From the NCBI GenBank assembly GCA_002342225.1, contig DDPO01000157.1, positions 26,059-36,788 of the forward strand: a stretch of 10,730 nucleotides of DNA, given 5' to 3'. This document shows, one piece after another, positions 1-6,882 of the stretch. How positions within the stretch are numbered: the first letter of the stretch is position 1; every line of letters begins with the position of its first letter. Made by a program: the position numbers and the translations under genes. This DNA comes from Bdellovibrionaceae bacterium UBA2466 (GTDB taxonomy: Bacteria; Bdellovibrionota; FAC87; UBA2466). The notes beneath the pieces are model-generated. The model did no database searches. It was not told the DNA's origin and worked only from the letters and a program-made list of their open reading frames with translations.

Positions 1-53
1 CGAGTTCCTAGCCCTGCTACCGGAATAATGACTTTTTTAACCGACAAATTCAT
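1..53 (-). CDS. galU: UTP-glucose-1-phosphate uridylyltransferase (GalU-like), N-terminal fragment cut by window edge
   Basis: Only the first 17 codons plus two bases are visible, reading MNLSVKKVIIPVAGLGT and then a CG that would begin an Arg codon. The stretch KKVIIPVAGLGTR is the signature nucleotide-binding start of GalU and closely related sugar-nucleotide pyrophosphorylases, which make UDP-glucose from UTP and glucose-1-phosphate in the cytoplasm. The ATG is well supported: an AAAGGG ribosome binding site lies at 61-66 on the same strand, seven bases upstream. The gene diverges from lpxC, so two envelope-precursor genes share one control region. A related enzyme such as a glucose-1-phosphate thymidylyltransferase cannot be excluded from 17 residues, but the VIIPVAGLGTR form fits GalU best. 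The rest lies outside the window. Confidence 0.8.
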   Translation of the reverse strand, partial: MNLSVKKVIIPVAGLGT

Positions 54-270
54 AACATTTCCCTTTAGTTACTATAGTCTTCCCTTGGACCCAACATAAG
101 TCAAAAGACTAAGTCGATTGTGTTAAATTCGGCTAGGCCCCTCAAAAAAACTGTTGTTTTTTAACCACACCACAAGCATGATAACGCATCACATCGTGCC
201 TAGACGTAGGTCATTGAGACCTTAGCAGCCTGTGGTATGGTGTTTGCTGTAGTGGAGTTTCCGGCGATTT
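54..270. promoter_or_regulatory. Divergent galU-lpxC intergenic region
   Basis: This 217-bp gap must hold the start signals of both divergent genes. On the plus strand a weak sigma70-like pair is TTGTTT at 154-159 and CATGAT at 177-182, 17 bp apart. An AT-only inverted repeat (AAAAAAC at 145-151, GTTTTTT at 156-162) overlaps its -35 element. On the minus strand TATAGT at 71-76 looks like a -10 element, but it has no good -35 at the right distance. TTGACT at 99-104 is 22 bp away, which is too far. A short hairpin (AGGTC 208-212, GACCT 218-222) lies in the probable lpxC leader. I see no riboswitch or RNA gene here, and none of the promoter calls is strong. Confidence 0.35.
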
Positions 271-1224
271 ATGGGTGTCACTGTTTTTAATACTTCAGAA
301 GGCTATCGGGTGCAGAAAACGATAAGCGACGTAGTGAGTTTCGAAGGGATCGGCCTTCACTCGGGAATCAAAGCAAAGCTCAAGCTACGACCAGCCTCAG
401 TAAACCAAGGCATCGTCTTCATACGAACAGATCTTGCGGAAAGAACGGCTATCCCCGCTTATTTCACATCGGTCGTGTCCACTGCGCTTGCGACTTCTAT
501 TGGAAGCAAAGAGGATCCGAATAATCGGGTTTCTACTGTTGAGCATTTAATGGCTGCTCTTTACGCCCTAGGCATTACCAATGTAACGGCTGAAATCAAC
601 GGTCCGGAAATTCCAATACTTGATGGAAGCGCCTCAGAATTTATTAAAGGAATTTTAAAAGTTGGCATTGAACTTCAACCTTTCACCCATAAAACTCTTC
701 AAATTTTAAAACCGATCAAAGTTTACAGAGATGGAACCGTTTGCGAGCTTTTGCCCAGAAACAATTTAAGGCTAACAACCTCAGTGGATTTTCCACACCC
801 TTCGATTGGGTTACAAACCTTCGCCCTAGACCTCACTCCCGATACTTTTATTCAACAAGTTTCAAAAGCACGAACTTTTGGCTTTCAATCAGATTTAGAA
901 AAGCTACGGGCAAAAAACCTAGCATTAGGAGCCTCAATCGAAAATGTTTTAGCTTTTTCAGAAACTGACATCTTAAATCCAGAGGGGTCAAGATACCCTG
1001 ACGAATGTGTTCGACATAAACTTTTAGACGCCATTGGTGATCTTGCTTTATGTGGTTGTTGGATTCAGGGTGAGCTAGTGAGTTTTCGTGGGGGGCACTC
1101 GATCCACTTAATGCTATTGCAGGCTCTTGATAACCATCCGAACCATTGGGAATTATTGCCCAGTGAACCCCTCAGAAAACCTTACCTCTCTCGACAAAAA
1201 CAAGATCCAACTCTAGCTTTTTGA
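271..1224 (+). CDS. lpxC: UDP-3-O-acyl-N-acetylglucosamine deacetylase LpxC
   Basis: LpxC is the zinc-dependent cytoplasmic deacetylase that carries out the committed step of lipid A synthesis. Family landmarks appear in order: FEGIGLHSG at residues 24-32, STVEHLMAAL at 88-97 (zinc ligand His92, preceded by catalytic Glu91), EIPILDGSASEF at 113-124, RTFGF at 201-205, VRHKLLDAIGDL at 247-258 (zinc ligands His249 and Asp253) and GGHSIH at 274-279 (His276, the catalytic His near the C-terminus). All catalytic residues are present. The protein is 317 residues from the ATG, against about 305 in E. coli. The start is uncertain: the ATG has only a GGAG at 254-257, 13 nt away, while an in-frame GTG at 310 has AGAAGG at 297-302 with 7-nt spacing and would give a 304-residue, E. 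coli-length protein. Its stop is 4 bp from that of convergent thiQ. Confidence 0.97.
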   Translation: MGVTVFNTSEGYRVQKTISDVVSFEGIGLHSGIKAKLKLRPASVNQGIVFIRTDLAERTAIPAYFTSVVSTALATSIGSKEDPNNRVSTVEHLMAALYALGITNVTAEINGPEIPILDGSASEFIKGILKVGIELQPFTHKTLQILKPIKVYRDGTVCELLPRNNLRLTTSVDFPHPSIGLQTFALDLTPDTFIQQVSKARTFGFQSDLEKLRAKNLALGASIENVLAFSETDILNPEGSRYPDECVRHKLLDAIGDLALCGCWIQGELVSFRGGHSIHLMLLQALDNHPNHWELLPSEPLRKPYLSRQKQDPTLAF

Positions 1225-1228
1225 CTCA

Positions 1229-1888
1229 CTAGGATTTCTTTTTTAACCACCCACTAATCTGCCCCTTTTCGAGGGTGCAAACTTCATCGGCTAGTTCTTC
1301 AATGTCGGTTGGATCATGACTCACCAATATAGCTGCTAGTTTTAACTCATCGACCAACTCTTTCAGCGCTTTTCTTGCCCCAGACTTTAGTTCGACATCT
1401 AGCCCAGAAAAAGGCTCATCAAGGAGAAGTATGGGAAAGCCTACCACTAATGCTCGAGCGATGGCGACTCGTTGAGCCTCCCCTCCTGAAAGCGAATGAG
1501 GATAACGATCGGCCAAATCAGCAATACCAAGCTTTTTGAGCCAAGGTATCGCAAGCTCTTTTTGCACACTTTCTGAGTGTTTTTTTATTTTTAGACCAAA
1601 ACAAACGTTACCCAAAACTGTCAAATGAGGGAAAAGAGCGGGCCGCTGAAAAACGATAGCAATTCGCCTCTGCTCAGGGGGTAGCGATGACAAATTAGTA
1701 TCATTAAAGTGAATTTCTCCCTCCGAGAGAGTTTCAAAACCAGCAATTGCATTTAAAAGCGTAGATTTCCCAGAGCCACTTTTTCCTACTACCCCCAAAA
1801 TTGATCCGGATTGAACTGAAATATTTTTCACAAAGATCTGAAAACTATCTCGTCCCACTCTTAAATTTTTAATCGTTAGTGTTCCCAT
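1229..1888 (-). CDS. thiQ: Thiamine ABC transporter ATP-binding protein ThiQ
   Basis: This is a complete ABC ATPase. From the ATG at 1888 it has 219 residues, with Walker A GKSGSGKST at 35-43, Q-loop Gln81, signature LSGGE at 133-137, Walker B ILLLDEP at 153-159 and H-loop His191. It would power thiamine uptake through ThiP. It lacks the C-terminal regulatory domain of the longer MalK/PotA-type ATPases, which fits the short ThiQ class. An in-frame ATG at 1912 would add eight residues (MHFFGERV). I prefer 1888 because it begins next to the core TLTIKNL strand and overlaps thiP by only 13 nt, but 1912 remains possible. The general fold is certain. The thiamine assignment rests on the adjacent ThiB-like binding protein and ThiP-like permease, since the sequence alone could also fit an iron or sulfate importer ATPase. 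Confidence 0.93.
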   Translation of the reverse strand: MGTLTIKNLRVGRDSFQIFVKNISVQSGSILGVVGKSGSGKSTLLNAIAGFETLSEGEIHFNDTNLSSLPPEQRRIAIVFQRPALFPHLTVLGNVCFGLKIKKHSESVQKELAIPWLKKLGIADLADRYPHSLSGGEAQRVAIARALVVGFPILLLDEPFSGLDVELKSGARKALKELVDELKLAAILVSHDPTDIEELADEVCTLEKGQISGWLKKKS

Positions 1889-3414
1889 GACTCTTTCACC
1901 AAAAAAATGCATACCATCGTAAACAGCAGCAGTACACCAACAGCATTTGCTTCTCCGAACTGATATTTACCCATCAAACGAAAAAGCCAGATTGAAAATG
2001 TGGCATTTCCGCTCGATTCAAACAATAACAAAGCCCCAACTTCACCAAGTGATATCCCCAAGCCAGTAACGATTGAAGAGGCTATACTTTTTTTGAGCAT
2101 CGGCAACTCTACTTGGGTCAACAGTTGGCTATGGCTAGCACCGAGACTCTTTGCAGAAAAATAGATTTCATTTTCTATTTTTGAAAAGCTTTCACTAAAA
2201 ATCCGGAAACTTAAAGGTAAAGCACTCAACGCTTGAATGACGACAACCCCCCACAACCCCTCACTACCCAGATCTCTAAAAGAAGGCGCCCAAGTAAGCA
2301 GAGCGGCACCAAAAACCATATTGGATACCGCGACTGGCAGTATACTCAAAAAAGAAACCCATCGTTTAACTTTTTCAGACCTGAAGTGGCGCGCTAAATA
2401 AGCCGAGCTAAATGCTAGAAAAGATGAAACGATAGCGACTTTCAATCCCAAAAGAATACTAAACTTTAGGGTACCCAAAATATCGTTAGGAGAAAGCTTA
2501 CTAATTGAAGTGCCCCCTTTTACAAAAAGATAAATCATCGGCAGCAAAACTACGAGGCAGAAAAAAAACCAAGTGACCGCAAAAACAAGTTTTTCCCCAA
2601 CACCTGTCCTGCACTGATAAATGAGTTCCTGAAGGCGGGGCCTAAAACCAATTCTCACTTCAGAGGCCGTACCACTGAAAAGATGCGCTACAAAACAAAA
2701 TAATAATTGGATGCTGGCTAAAAGAGCAGCCAATTTAAGGTTAAAATCAACTTTGATAGCTTGATAGATCGCAACTTCGAGACTGGTAAATCTAGGGCCG
2801 CCTCCCAGAATGAGGATAATTACAAAGCTGGATAGGCAATAAATGAAAACGAGAAAGAAGCTCTGAATGACCGATTTTTTTATTTTTTGAAAAGTCACTG
2901 ACCAAAAAACTGTCCATCTGTTCGCTCCCAGTGAGAGAGCCACCTTCTCTTCACTTTTCTCGCTTTCAAGAAGGCTTTGGCCAACTAACCTGAAGTAGAC
3001 TGAAAAATTAAAAAAAAGATGACCCAACAAAATCCCTAGCCACCCGTAGACGCCTGATTCCGGAAAAAATTTACCGACCCACCCGTGATTACCCCAGACA
3101 CCTACAATGGCAAGAGCGACTATTAACGCTGGAAGAAAAAAAGTTACATGGCTAAGGATAGCAATTACTTTTACCCCAACGACCCGGGTTTCAAAACAAA
3201 TAAAAGCTAACGCACAACCGAAAACTCCAGCAACAAAGGAACTCAACAAAGCTTGTTCGCAAGTAAAAAAAGTGATCCTCAGTAAAACTGCCCAATCCTC
3301 ATGCAACGAATTTGTAATTGTGAGGAATTGTGTGAATAAATTCAGCAGCGGCAAAATAAAAAGGACCAAAGCTGCCCCAGAAATAATTGAAAATACAAAC
3401 AGTATTTTGTTCAT
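1876..3414 (-). CDS. thiP: Thiamine ABC transporter permease ThiP
   Basis: This is a 512-residue, very hydrophobic inner-membrane protein made of two fused permease halves, as in E. coli ThiP (about 536 residues). Each half has an EAA-type coupling loop that contacts the ATPase: around residues 155-179 (EEKVALSLGANRW...) and 415-443 (NEIYFSAKSLGAS...). The segment LGGGPRFTSLEVAIYQAI at 203-220 closely resembles the matching ThiP region. I chose the ATG at 3414 because it overlaps the thiB stop as ATGA, the same junction seen between prmA and thiB. Upstream in-frame starts at 3432 (ATG) and 3441 (TTG) would add six or nine polar residues and are less likely. It sits between the binding protein and the ATPase and should form the thiamine channel. 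Other two-domain permeases (iron, phosphonate) look similar, so the substrate rests on context plus this motif. Confidence 0.93.
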   Translation of the reverse strand: MNKILFVFSIISGAALVLFILPLLNLFTQFLTITNSLHEDWAVLLRITFFTCEQALLSSFVAGVFGCALAFICFETRVVGVKVIAILSHVTFFLPALIVALAIVGVWGNHGWVGKFFPESGVYGWLGILLGHLFFNFSVYFRLVGQSLLESEKSEEKVALSLGANRWTVFWSVTFQKIKKSVIQSFFLVFIYCLSSFVIILILGGGPRFTSLEVAIYQAIKVDFNLKLAALLASIQLLFCFVAHLFSGTASEVRIGFRPRLQELIYQCRTGVGEKLVFAVTWFFFCLVVLLPMIYLFVKGGTSISKLSPNDILGTLKFSILLGLKVAIVSSFLAFSSAYLARHFRSEKVKRWVSFLSILPVAVSNMVFGAALLTWAPSFRDLGSEGLWGVVVIQALSALPLSFRIFSESFSKIENEIYFSAKSLGASHSQLLTQVELPMLKKSIASSIVTGLGISLGEVGALLLFESSGNATFSIWLFRLMGKYQFGEANAVGVLLLFTMVCIFLVKESWEH

Positions 3415-4451
3415 TTTAAATGACTGACCCATTTGATCCAATCTACGAGGAGTTTTTTTCGATCGTCCTCACTCAATTCATTAGAAAAGCTGATAGCTTT
3501 TGGATTCGGAAGATCCTTAAAGCTCTTTGGCAGGGGGGTGTGTTGTCTTGCAGGGTACATCCACTGGGTAAGTGGCAGCTGTTTTTGAACTTCCTCACTA
3601 ACTAGGAGTTTCAAAAAAGCTTGAATAAGATCTCTTTTTTTAGAGCTTTTGATAACCGCAGCGCCCTCGACCTGCAACCCATGACCCTCTTTGAAAATAA
3701 GAATATTGTAACTATCGTTATTTTCCTTTTCCAAATGATAAGCACGACTCGTAGTGTAGGACAAAACCCAATCCGCTTCCCCCTGAAGGAACAATCCATA
3801 AGCTCCTGACCAACTAGGTGCGATAGTGGTAAGTTTAGGTGCAAAGAGTTCCCAGCATTGCTTCAACAATTTCTGATTTGAGCATGATTCTTGAGTCCAC
3901 CGAAGAAAACTGAAACCAAGGCTCGACGTTCGTGGATCAGCAATCACAACTCTTTTTGTTGGTGCTTTTGAAATCATAAACTCTCTTAAGTTGGAGAGTT
4001 GGCCAGAAACTTCAAGTTCCGAGAAGCGTTTTTTATGGTAAATGAAAGCTAAATATCCGAAGTCAAAGGGAAGAAATAATCGATCAGAGCCTAAGTCTGC
4101 AACAGGATCCAAGCCCTCGAAAAGCTCTTTAGAAATAGGCGCAAACAATTTTGTGGCTCTTGCTCGCGAGGATAAACTACTATCAATGCCCAACAAAATA
4201 TCTGCTTTAGTTTTTTCACCTTCAATCACCAACTGATTGAGAGCCTCTCCCTCGCTACCAAAAGAAACCAACTTGAGCTTTGCTCCAGTTTTTTGTTCGA
4301 ACACCTTTTTTAAGATTTCACCAAATCCCGATTGTCCCATCATTGCATCATAAGTGTAGACATTTAGGGAATCGCTCTTAACCAATGAAGTTGCGCCTAA
4401 AAACCGAAAAAAACCGTAAAAGAGAAGAACAAAGGGAAGTACCTTAATCAT
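3411..4451 (-). CDS. thiB: Periplasmic thiamine-binding protein ThiB (TbpA)
   Basis: This 346-residue exported binding protein is expected to capture thiamine or its phosphates in the periplasm and deliver them to ThiP. A signal peptide covers about residues 1-22 (basic Lys3, hydrophobic core 4-19, GATS cleavage region). No lipobox Cys is present, so it should be soluble. Similarity to E. coli ThiB is visible along the length: LNVYTYDA at 29-36, KADILLGID at 82-90, LPFDFGYLAFIY at 127-138, DPRTSSLG at 172-179, SWSGAYGLFLQGEADWVLSY at 213-232, EGHGLQVE at 255-262 and WMYP at 297-300. The aromatic residues Trp214, Tyr232, Tyr238 and Trp297 sit where E. coli ThiB has Trp/Tyr residues that line its ligand pocket. 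This makes it the strongest evidence for thiamine as substrate of the whole transporter. Its ATG overlaps the prmA stop as ATGA, so translation is probably coupled. Confidence 0.95.
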   Translation of the reverse strand: MIKVLPFVLLFYGFFRFLGATSLVKSDSLNVYTYDAMMGQSGFGEILKKVFEQKTGAKLKLVSFGSEGEALNQLVIEGEKTKADILLGIDSSLSSRARATKLFAPISKELFEGLDPVADLGSDRLFLPFDFGYLAFIYHKKRFSELEVSGQLSNLREFMISKAPTKRVVIADPRTSSLGFSFLRWTQESCSNQKLLKQCWELFAPKLTTIAPSWSGAYGLFLQGEADWVLSYTTSRAYHLEKENNDSYNILIFKEGHGLQVEGAAVIKSSKKRDLIQAFLKLLVSEEVQKQLPLTQWMYPARQHTPLPKSFKDLPNPKAISFSNELSEDDRKKLLVDWIKWVSHLK

Positions 4452-5335
4452 TTGGAACGTCTCTTAATAAACAACAACGAAGCCCACTCTTGATAATTTC
4501 TGCGTTCAATATTTATAAACCCCTTTGGACCCATTAACTGAAACACTTCACGAATCTGATAGCCTAGCAGACCGCTCAAAAGCAATAGCCCGCCCTCCGG
4601 TACTAGTCTCGAATAATCATTTGACAGCTCGCGATGGGTTTCCAATAAAATATTCGAGATCACAAAATCAAACGGGCCAGTTAGTTGTTTGATATCGGTC
4701 GTAGAAACTTCTATCTTACCAATATTATTCAACTCAAAGTTTTCTTTCGCTACTTCAACGGCTATAGGATCATTATCCACAGCTACTACTTGTTGCACTC
4801 CCAAGTGATAAGCAGCCAAAGCTAAAATTCCAGTGCCAGTACCAACATCTAAGCACTTCAATTGTTCCCTCCGAGTGTTGTCCAATATTTGAGATTGAAG
4901 CGTTCGCAAACAAAGTCTTGTACTTGGATGTAGGCCTGTACCAAAAGCCTGACCAGGATCCATAATGATTGGTATGGACCCTAATGGAATAGCAGTCTGA
5001 TTATCCCACTTGGGTTTTAGAAAAAAAAGATCGGTTAAGTGTTGAGCGTAGTAGAACTTCTTGTAACTCTCGCTCCAGTTTTCATCTGGGACCTCTAAAA
5101 CTTGAATCGATAGTGGAATTAAATTTGGATTATTAGTTTTTAAAACACTCCAAAATTCAGCAATTTTTTCCTCAGCCATCAACTTTTGTTCCGCTGGAAA
5201 ATAAGACTGCAATTCATTTGGAGAATCTACGTTTTCGTTTACTGCTTCTGCACCCAACTCGAAAAGCTTGTCAGACACAATCTCTTTCAATTCGGGATTA
5301 ACAGATAACCTGAATTCGTACCAAGTTGACGGCAT
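4448..5335 (-). CDS. prmA: Ribosomal protein L11 methyltransferase PrmA
   Basis: PrmA is a cytoplasmic SAM-dependent enzyme that methylates lysines and the N-terminus of ribosomal protein L11. The 295-residue protein matches the family length (E. coli 293). It has the small N-terminal substrate-recognition domain with the WYEFRLSV start, a linker, and a class I methyltransferase domain. The PrmA hallmark DPGQAFGTGLHPSTRLCL lies at 126-143, the SAM-binding LDVGTGTGILALAA at 162-175, the acidic VDNDP at 186-190 and the SNIL motif at 227-230. The ATG at 5335 has an AGG eight bases upstream and lies 31 nt after the TPR gene. Its stop overlaps the thiB start by 4 nt, an unusual partnership of a translation-machinery modifier with vitamin import. 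The assignment is secure, but whether the enzyme matters for growth in this organism is unknown. Confidence 0.96.
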   Translation of the reverse strand: MPSTWYEFRLSVNPELKEIVSDKLFELGAEAVNENVDSPNELQSYFPAEQKLMAEEKIAEFWSVLKTNNPNLIPLSIQVLEVPDENWSESYKKFYYAQHLTDLFFLKPKWDNQTAIPLGSIPIIMDPGQAFGTGLHPSTRLCLRTLQSQILDNTRREQLKCLDVGTGTGILALAAYHLGVQQVVAVDNDPIAVEVAKENFELNNIGKIEVSTTDIKQLTGPFDFVISNILLETHRELSNDYSRLVPEGGLLLLSGLLGYQIREVFQLMGPKGFINIERRNYQEWASLLFIKRRSK

Positions 5336-5366
5336 AATTGAGACCTATTTTTAAATTTGTCAGCGG

Positions 5367-6677
5367 CTATTCATCAATATTTTGAGCTGCCTTTTGCTTT
5401 TTTAGCCTTTTTTCAATCGTGGCGATTTTTCGATTGGCTCGCTCAATCTGTTCGGGTTGGTCAAGTAACGTGATTGCTTTTTCCCAAAGTTCTTTTGCTT
5501 TAACAAGTTCACCTTTTTCTTCGAGGGAATATGCATACCACCCTAAATTAATCCCGTTGTTAGGCTCTTGCACGACGGCTTTAGCAAAAGCATCCGCTGC
5601 TAAATTCCAAAGTTTTTTATTGATAAATGCAATACCAAGCTCTCGATTTGCCACTGCACTTTTGGGGTTATCACGCAAGTATGTTCTTAGCTGGTTAATA
5701 GCATCATCGTATTTTCTGAGGGCTCGATAGGCTTGCCCTCTCAAAAGCACCATGTCTGGAGTGTTACCAAGACTTTGATTGGATTCCAACTTCTCTAAAA
5801 CTGCGTCGTATTTTTCGGAATCAAACAACTGCTTTACTGTTTGGTTGAAATATTCTTTAGTTTTTTCGGCTGAAAGAGCTAAATCAGGTTTTATGCTCAG
5901 CGCTTTTTGCCAATATTTCACTGCCTCTGGAATTTTGTTTTTTCGCTCGAAAAAGGACCCAATTTCCTCCAGCACCTCCGGATTTGTTCGGTTTAAACGG
6001 TAACTATCTTTTAACCAAACAAATCCCTGCTCTGAGTACTCTGGTCCCATCGCAAAATATATCTTCGCTAGCAAAAAACGGCTCGGAATATGTTTGGGCC
6101 ACAGCTTTGTGGTCTGCTCCAAGTAGGTAATGCATCTTCGAATATCGTTTTGACCTTGGTAGAACCGAGAAAGCCCCCAAACTGCTTGCCCTCGATTGGG
6201 ATCCTCCTTAACAACTAGGTTGTATAGAAATGCTGCTGTTGCCATTTTATCCTGAGACTCGTACATCTCCGCAATCAATTCCTGTGCAGAAACAGCTGCG
6301 GACTTTCCCTTGTTCGACTCCAAAACAGCCTCAAAAACTTTTTTGGCCTCATCATATTTCTTTTGAAGGCTTAGACTGTAACCCTGCAGCAGTTGATAAT
6401 CAGCAAGTTTAGCGTTCCCTTTTTGTTCGTCTAAAATTTTTTGAGCAGAATCTAACTGATTTGTCCTAAGATAAACCCAGGCACAAGCGAATCGGTCATC
6501 TCGGTCTCGAGTGGACAGTACTTCGTACTGTTTACAAATAGCTGAGGCCTCATCAAGCCGGTTTTCCTTGAGAAGGGTTTTAACCGGAGCAACCGGAGCG
6601 TCCTCGGCCTTCATTAAGCGGTCGGCTGCTAAAACTGCTAAAACGATCCACAAAACTTTTGATATGGGCTTAGCCAT
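5367..6677 (-). CDS. Exported tetratricopeptide (TPR) repeat protein
   Basis: This 436-residue protein has an N-terminal hydrophobic segment (residues 7-18, KVLWIVLAVLAA) that acts as a signal peptide or membrane anchor, followed by helical repeats to the end. TPR-like units can be seen around residues 94-123 (YSLSLQKKYDEAKKVFEAVL), 130-160, 164-193, 231-264 (EEIGSFFERKNKIPEAVKYW), 310-338, 342-372 and 376-406, with the usual Gly/Ala/Tyr spacing and Pro near unit ends. A short Lys-rich, probably helical tail closes it (about 411-436). TPR arrays bind other proteins, often in envelope assembly, so it probably acts as a scaffold at or beyond the inner membrane. I cannot name a partner or a known family. 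The ATG at 6677 is preferred over an upstream TTG (6716), because it places the signal peptide at the N-terminus and has AGG about nine bases upstream. It is first in the prmA-thiBPQ operon. Confidence 0.88.
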   Translation of the reverse strand: MAKPISKVLWIVLAVLAADRLMKAEDAPVAPVKTLLKENRLDEASAICKQYEVLSTRDRDDRFACAWVYLRTNQLDSAQKILDEQKGNAKLADYQLLQGYSLSLQKKYDEAKKVFEAVLESNKGKSAAVSAQELIAEMYESQDKMATAAFLYNLVVKEDPNRGQAVWGLSRFYQGQNDIRRCITYLEQTTKLWPKHIPSRFLLAKIYFAMGPEYSEQGFVWLKDSYRLNRTNPEVLEEIGSFFERKNKIPEAVKYWQKALSIKPDLALSAEKTKEYFNQTVKQLFDSEKYDAVLEKLESNQSLGNTPDMVLLRGQAYRALRKYDDAINQLRTYLRDNPKSAVANRELGIAFINKKLWNLAADAFAKAVVQEPNNGINLGWYAYSLEEKGELVKAKELWEKAITLLDQPEQIERANRKIATIEKRLKKQKAAQNIDE

Positions 6678-6882
6678 GAAAATAGACCTATCCTTACTAT
6701 CGCATTCGTAAGACAAATTAATAAACTTAAGCCCTCAATCATGCTCTTTTTGGAACATTTTATATATTTGAAATTGTTGATATTTAATTATTTTTCAGCA
6801 GGTGCTTTTACTTAAAAGAAACCGGATTGACTCGTTGCATTAGCTTTGTTATTTCTTGGTTCTCGGCAATCTTGGGAGATTC
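6678..6882. promoter_or_regulatory. Divergent control region between TPR-prmA-thiBPQ operon and regulator gene
   Basis: This 205-bp, AT-rich gap drives both directions. The best plus-strand promoter is TTGACT at 6827-6832 and TATTTC at 6850-6855, 17 bp apart, with the start expected near 6862. That gives a roughly 20-nt leader containing the GGGAGA ribosome binding site at 6874-6879 ahead of the ATG at 6883. For the minus-strand operon, TATAAA at 6759-6764 with a weak TTAAAT -35 at 6782-6787 and 17-bp spacing is the best candidate. I found no TPP (THI-box) riboswitch motifs upstream of the operon and no well-spaced sigma54 element. Confidence 0.45.

Noticed and set aside
178-225. Fifteen-codon Arg/His-containing open frame in the lpxC leader, a possible leader peptide
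   Set aside because: It has no ribosome binding site, and its ATG overlaps the candidate -10 region. Such a short frame is expected by chance.
6683-6716. N-terminal extension of the TPR protein from a TTG at 6716
   Set aside because: It would bury the signal peptide behind 13 charged and polar residues. The ATG at 6677 has its own ribosome binding site.
6824-6838. Possible sigma54 -24/-12 element (GG ... TTGC) upstream of the regulator
   Set aside because: The GG-to-GC spacing is 11 bp, one more than the required 10, and the surrounding consensus is poor. A TTGACT/TATTTC sigma70-like pair explains the region better.
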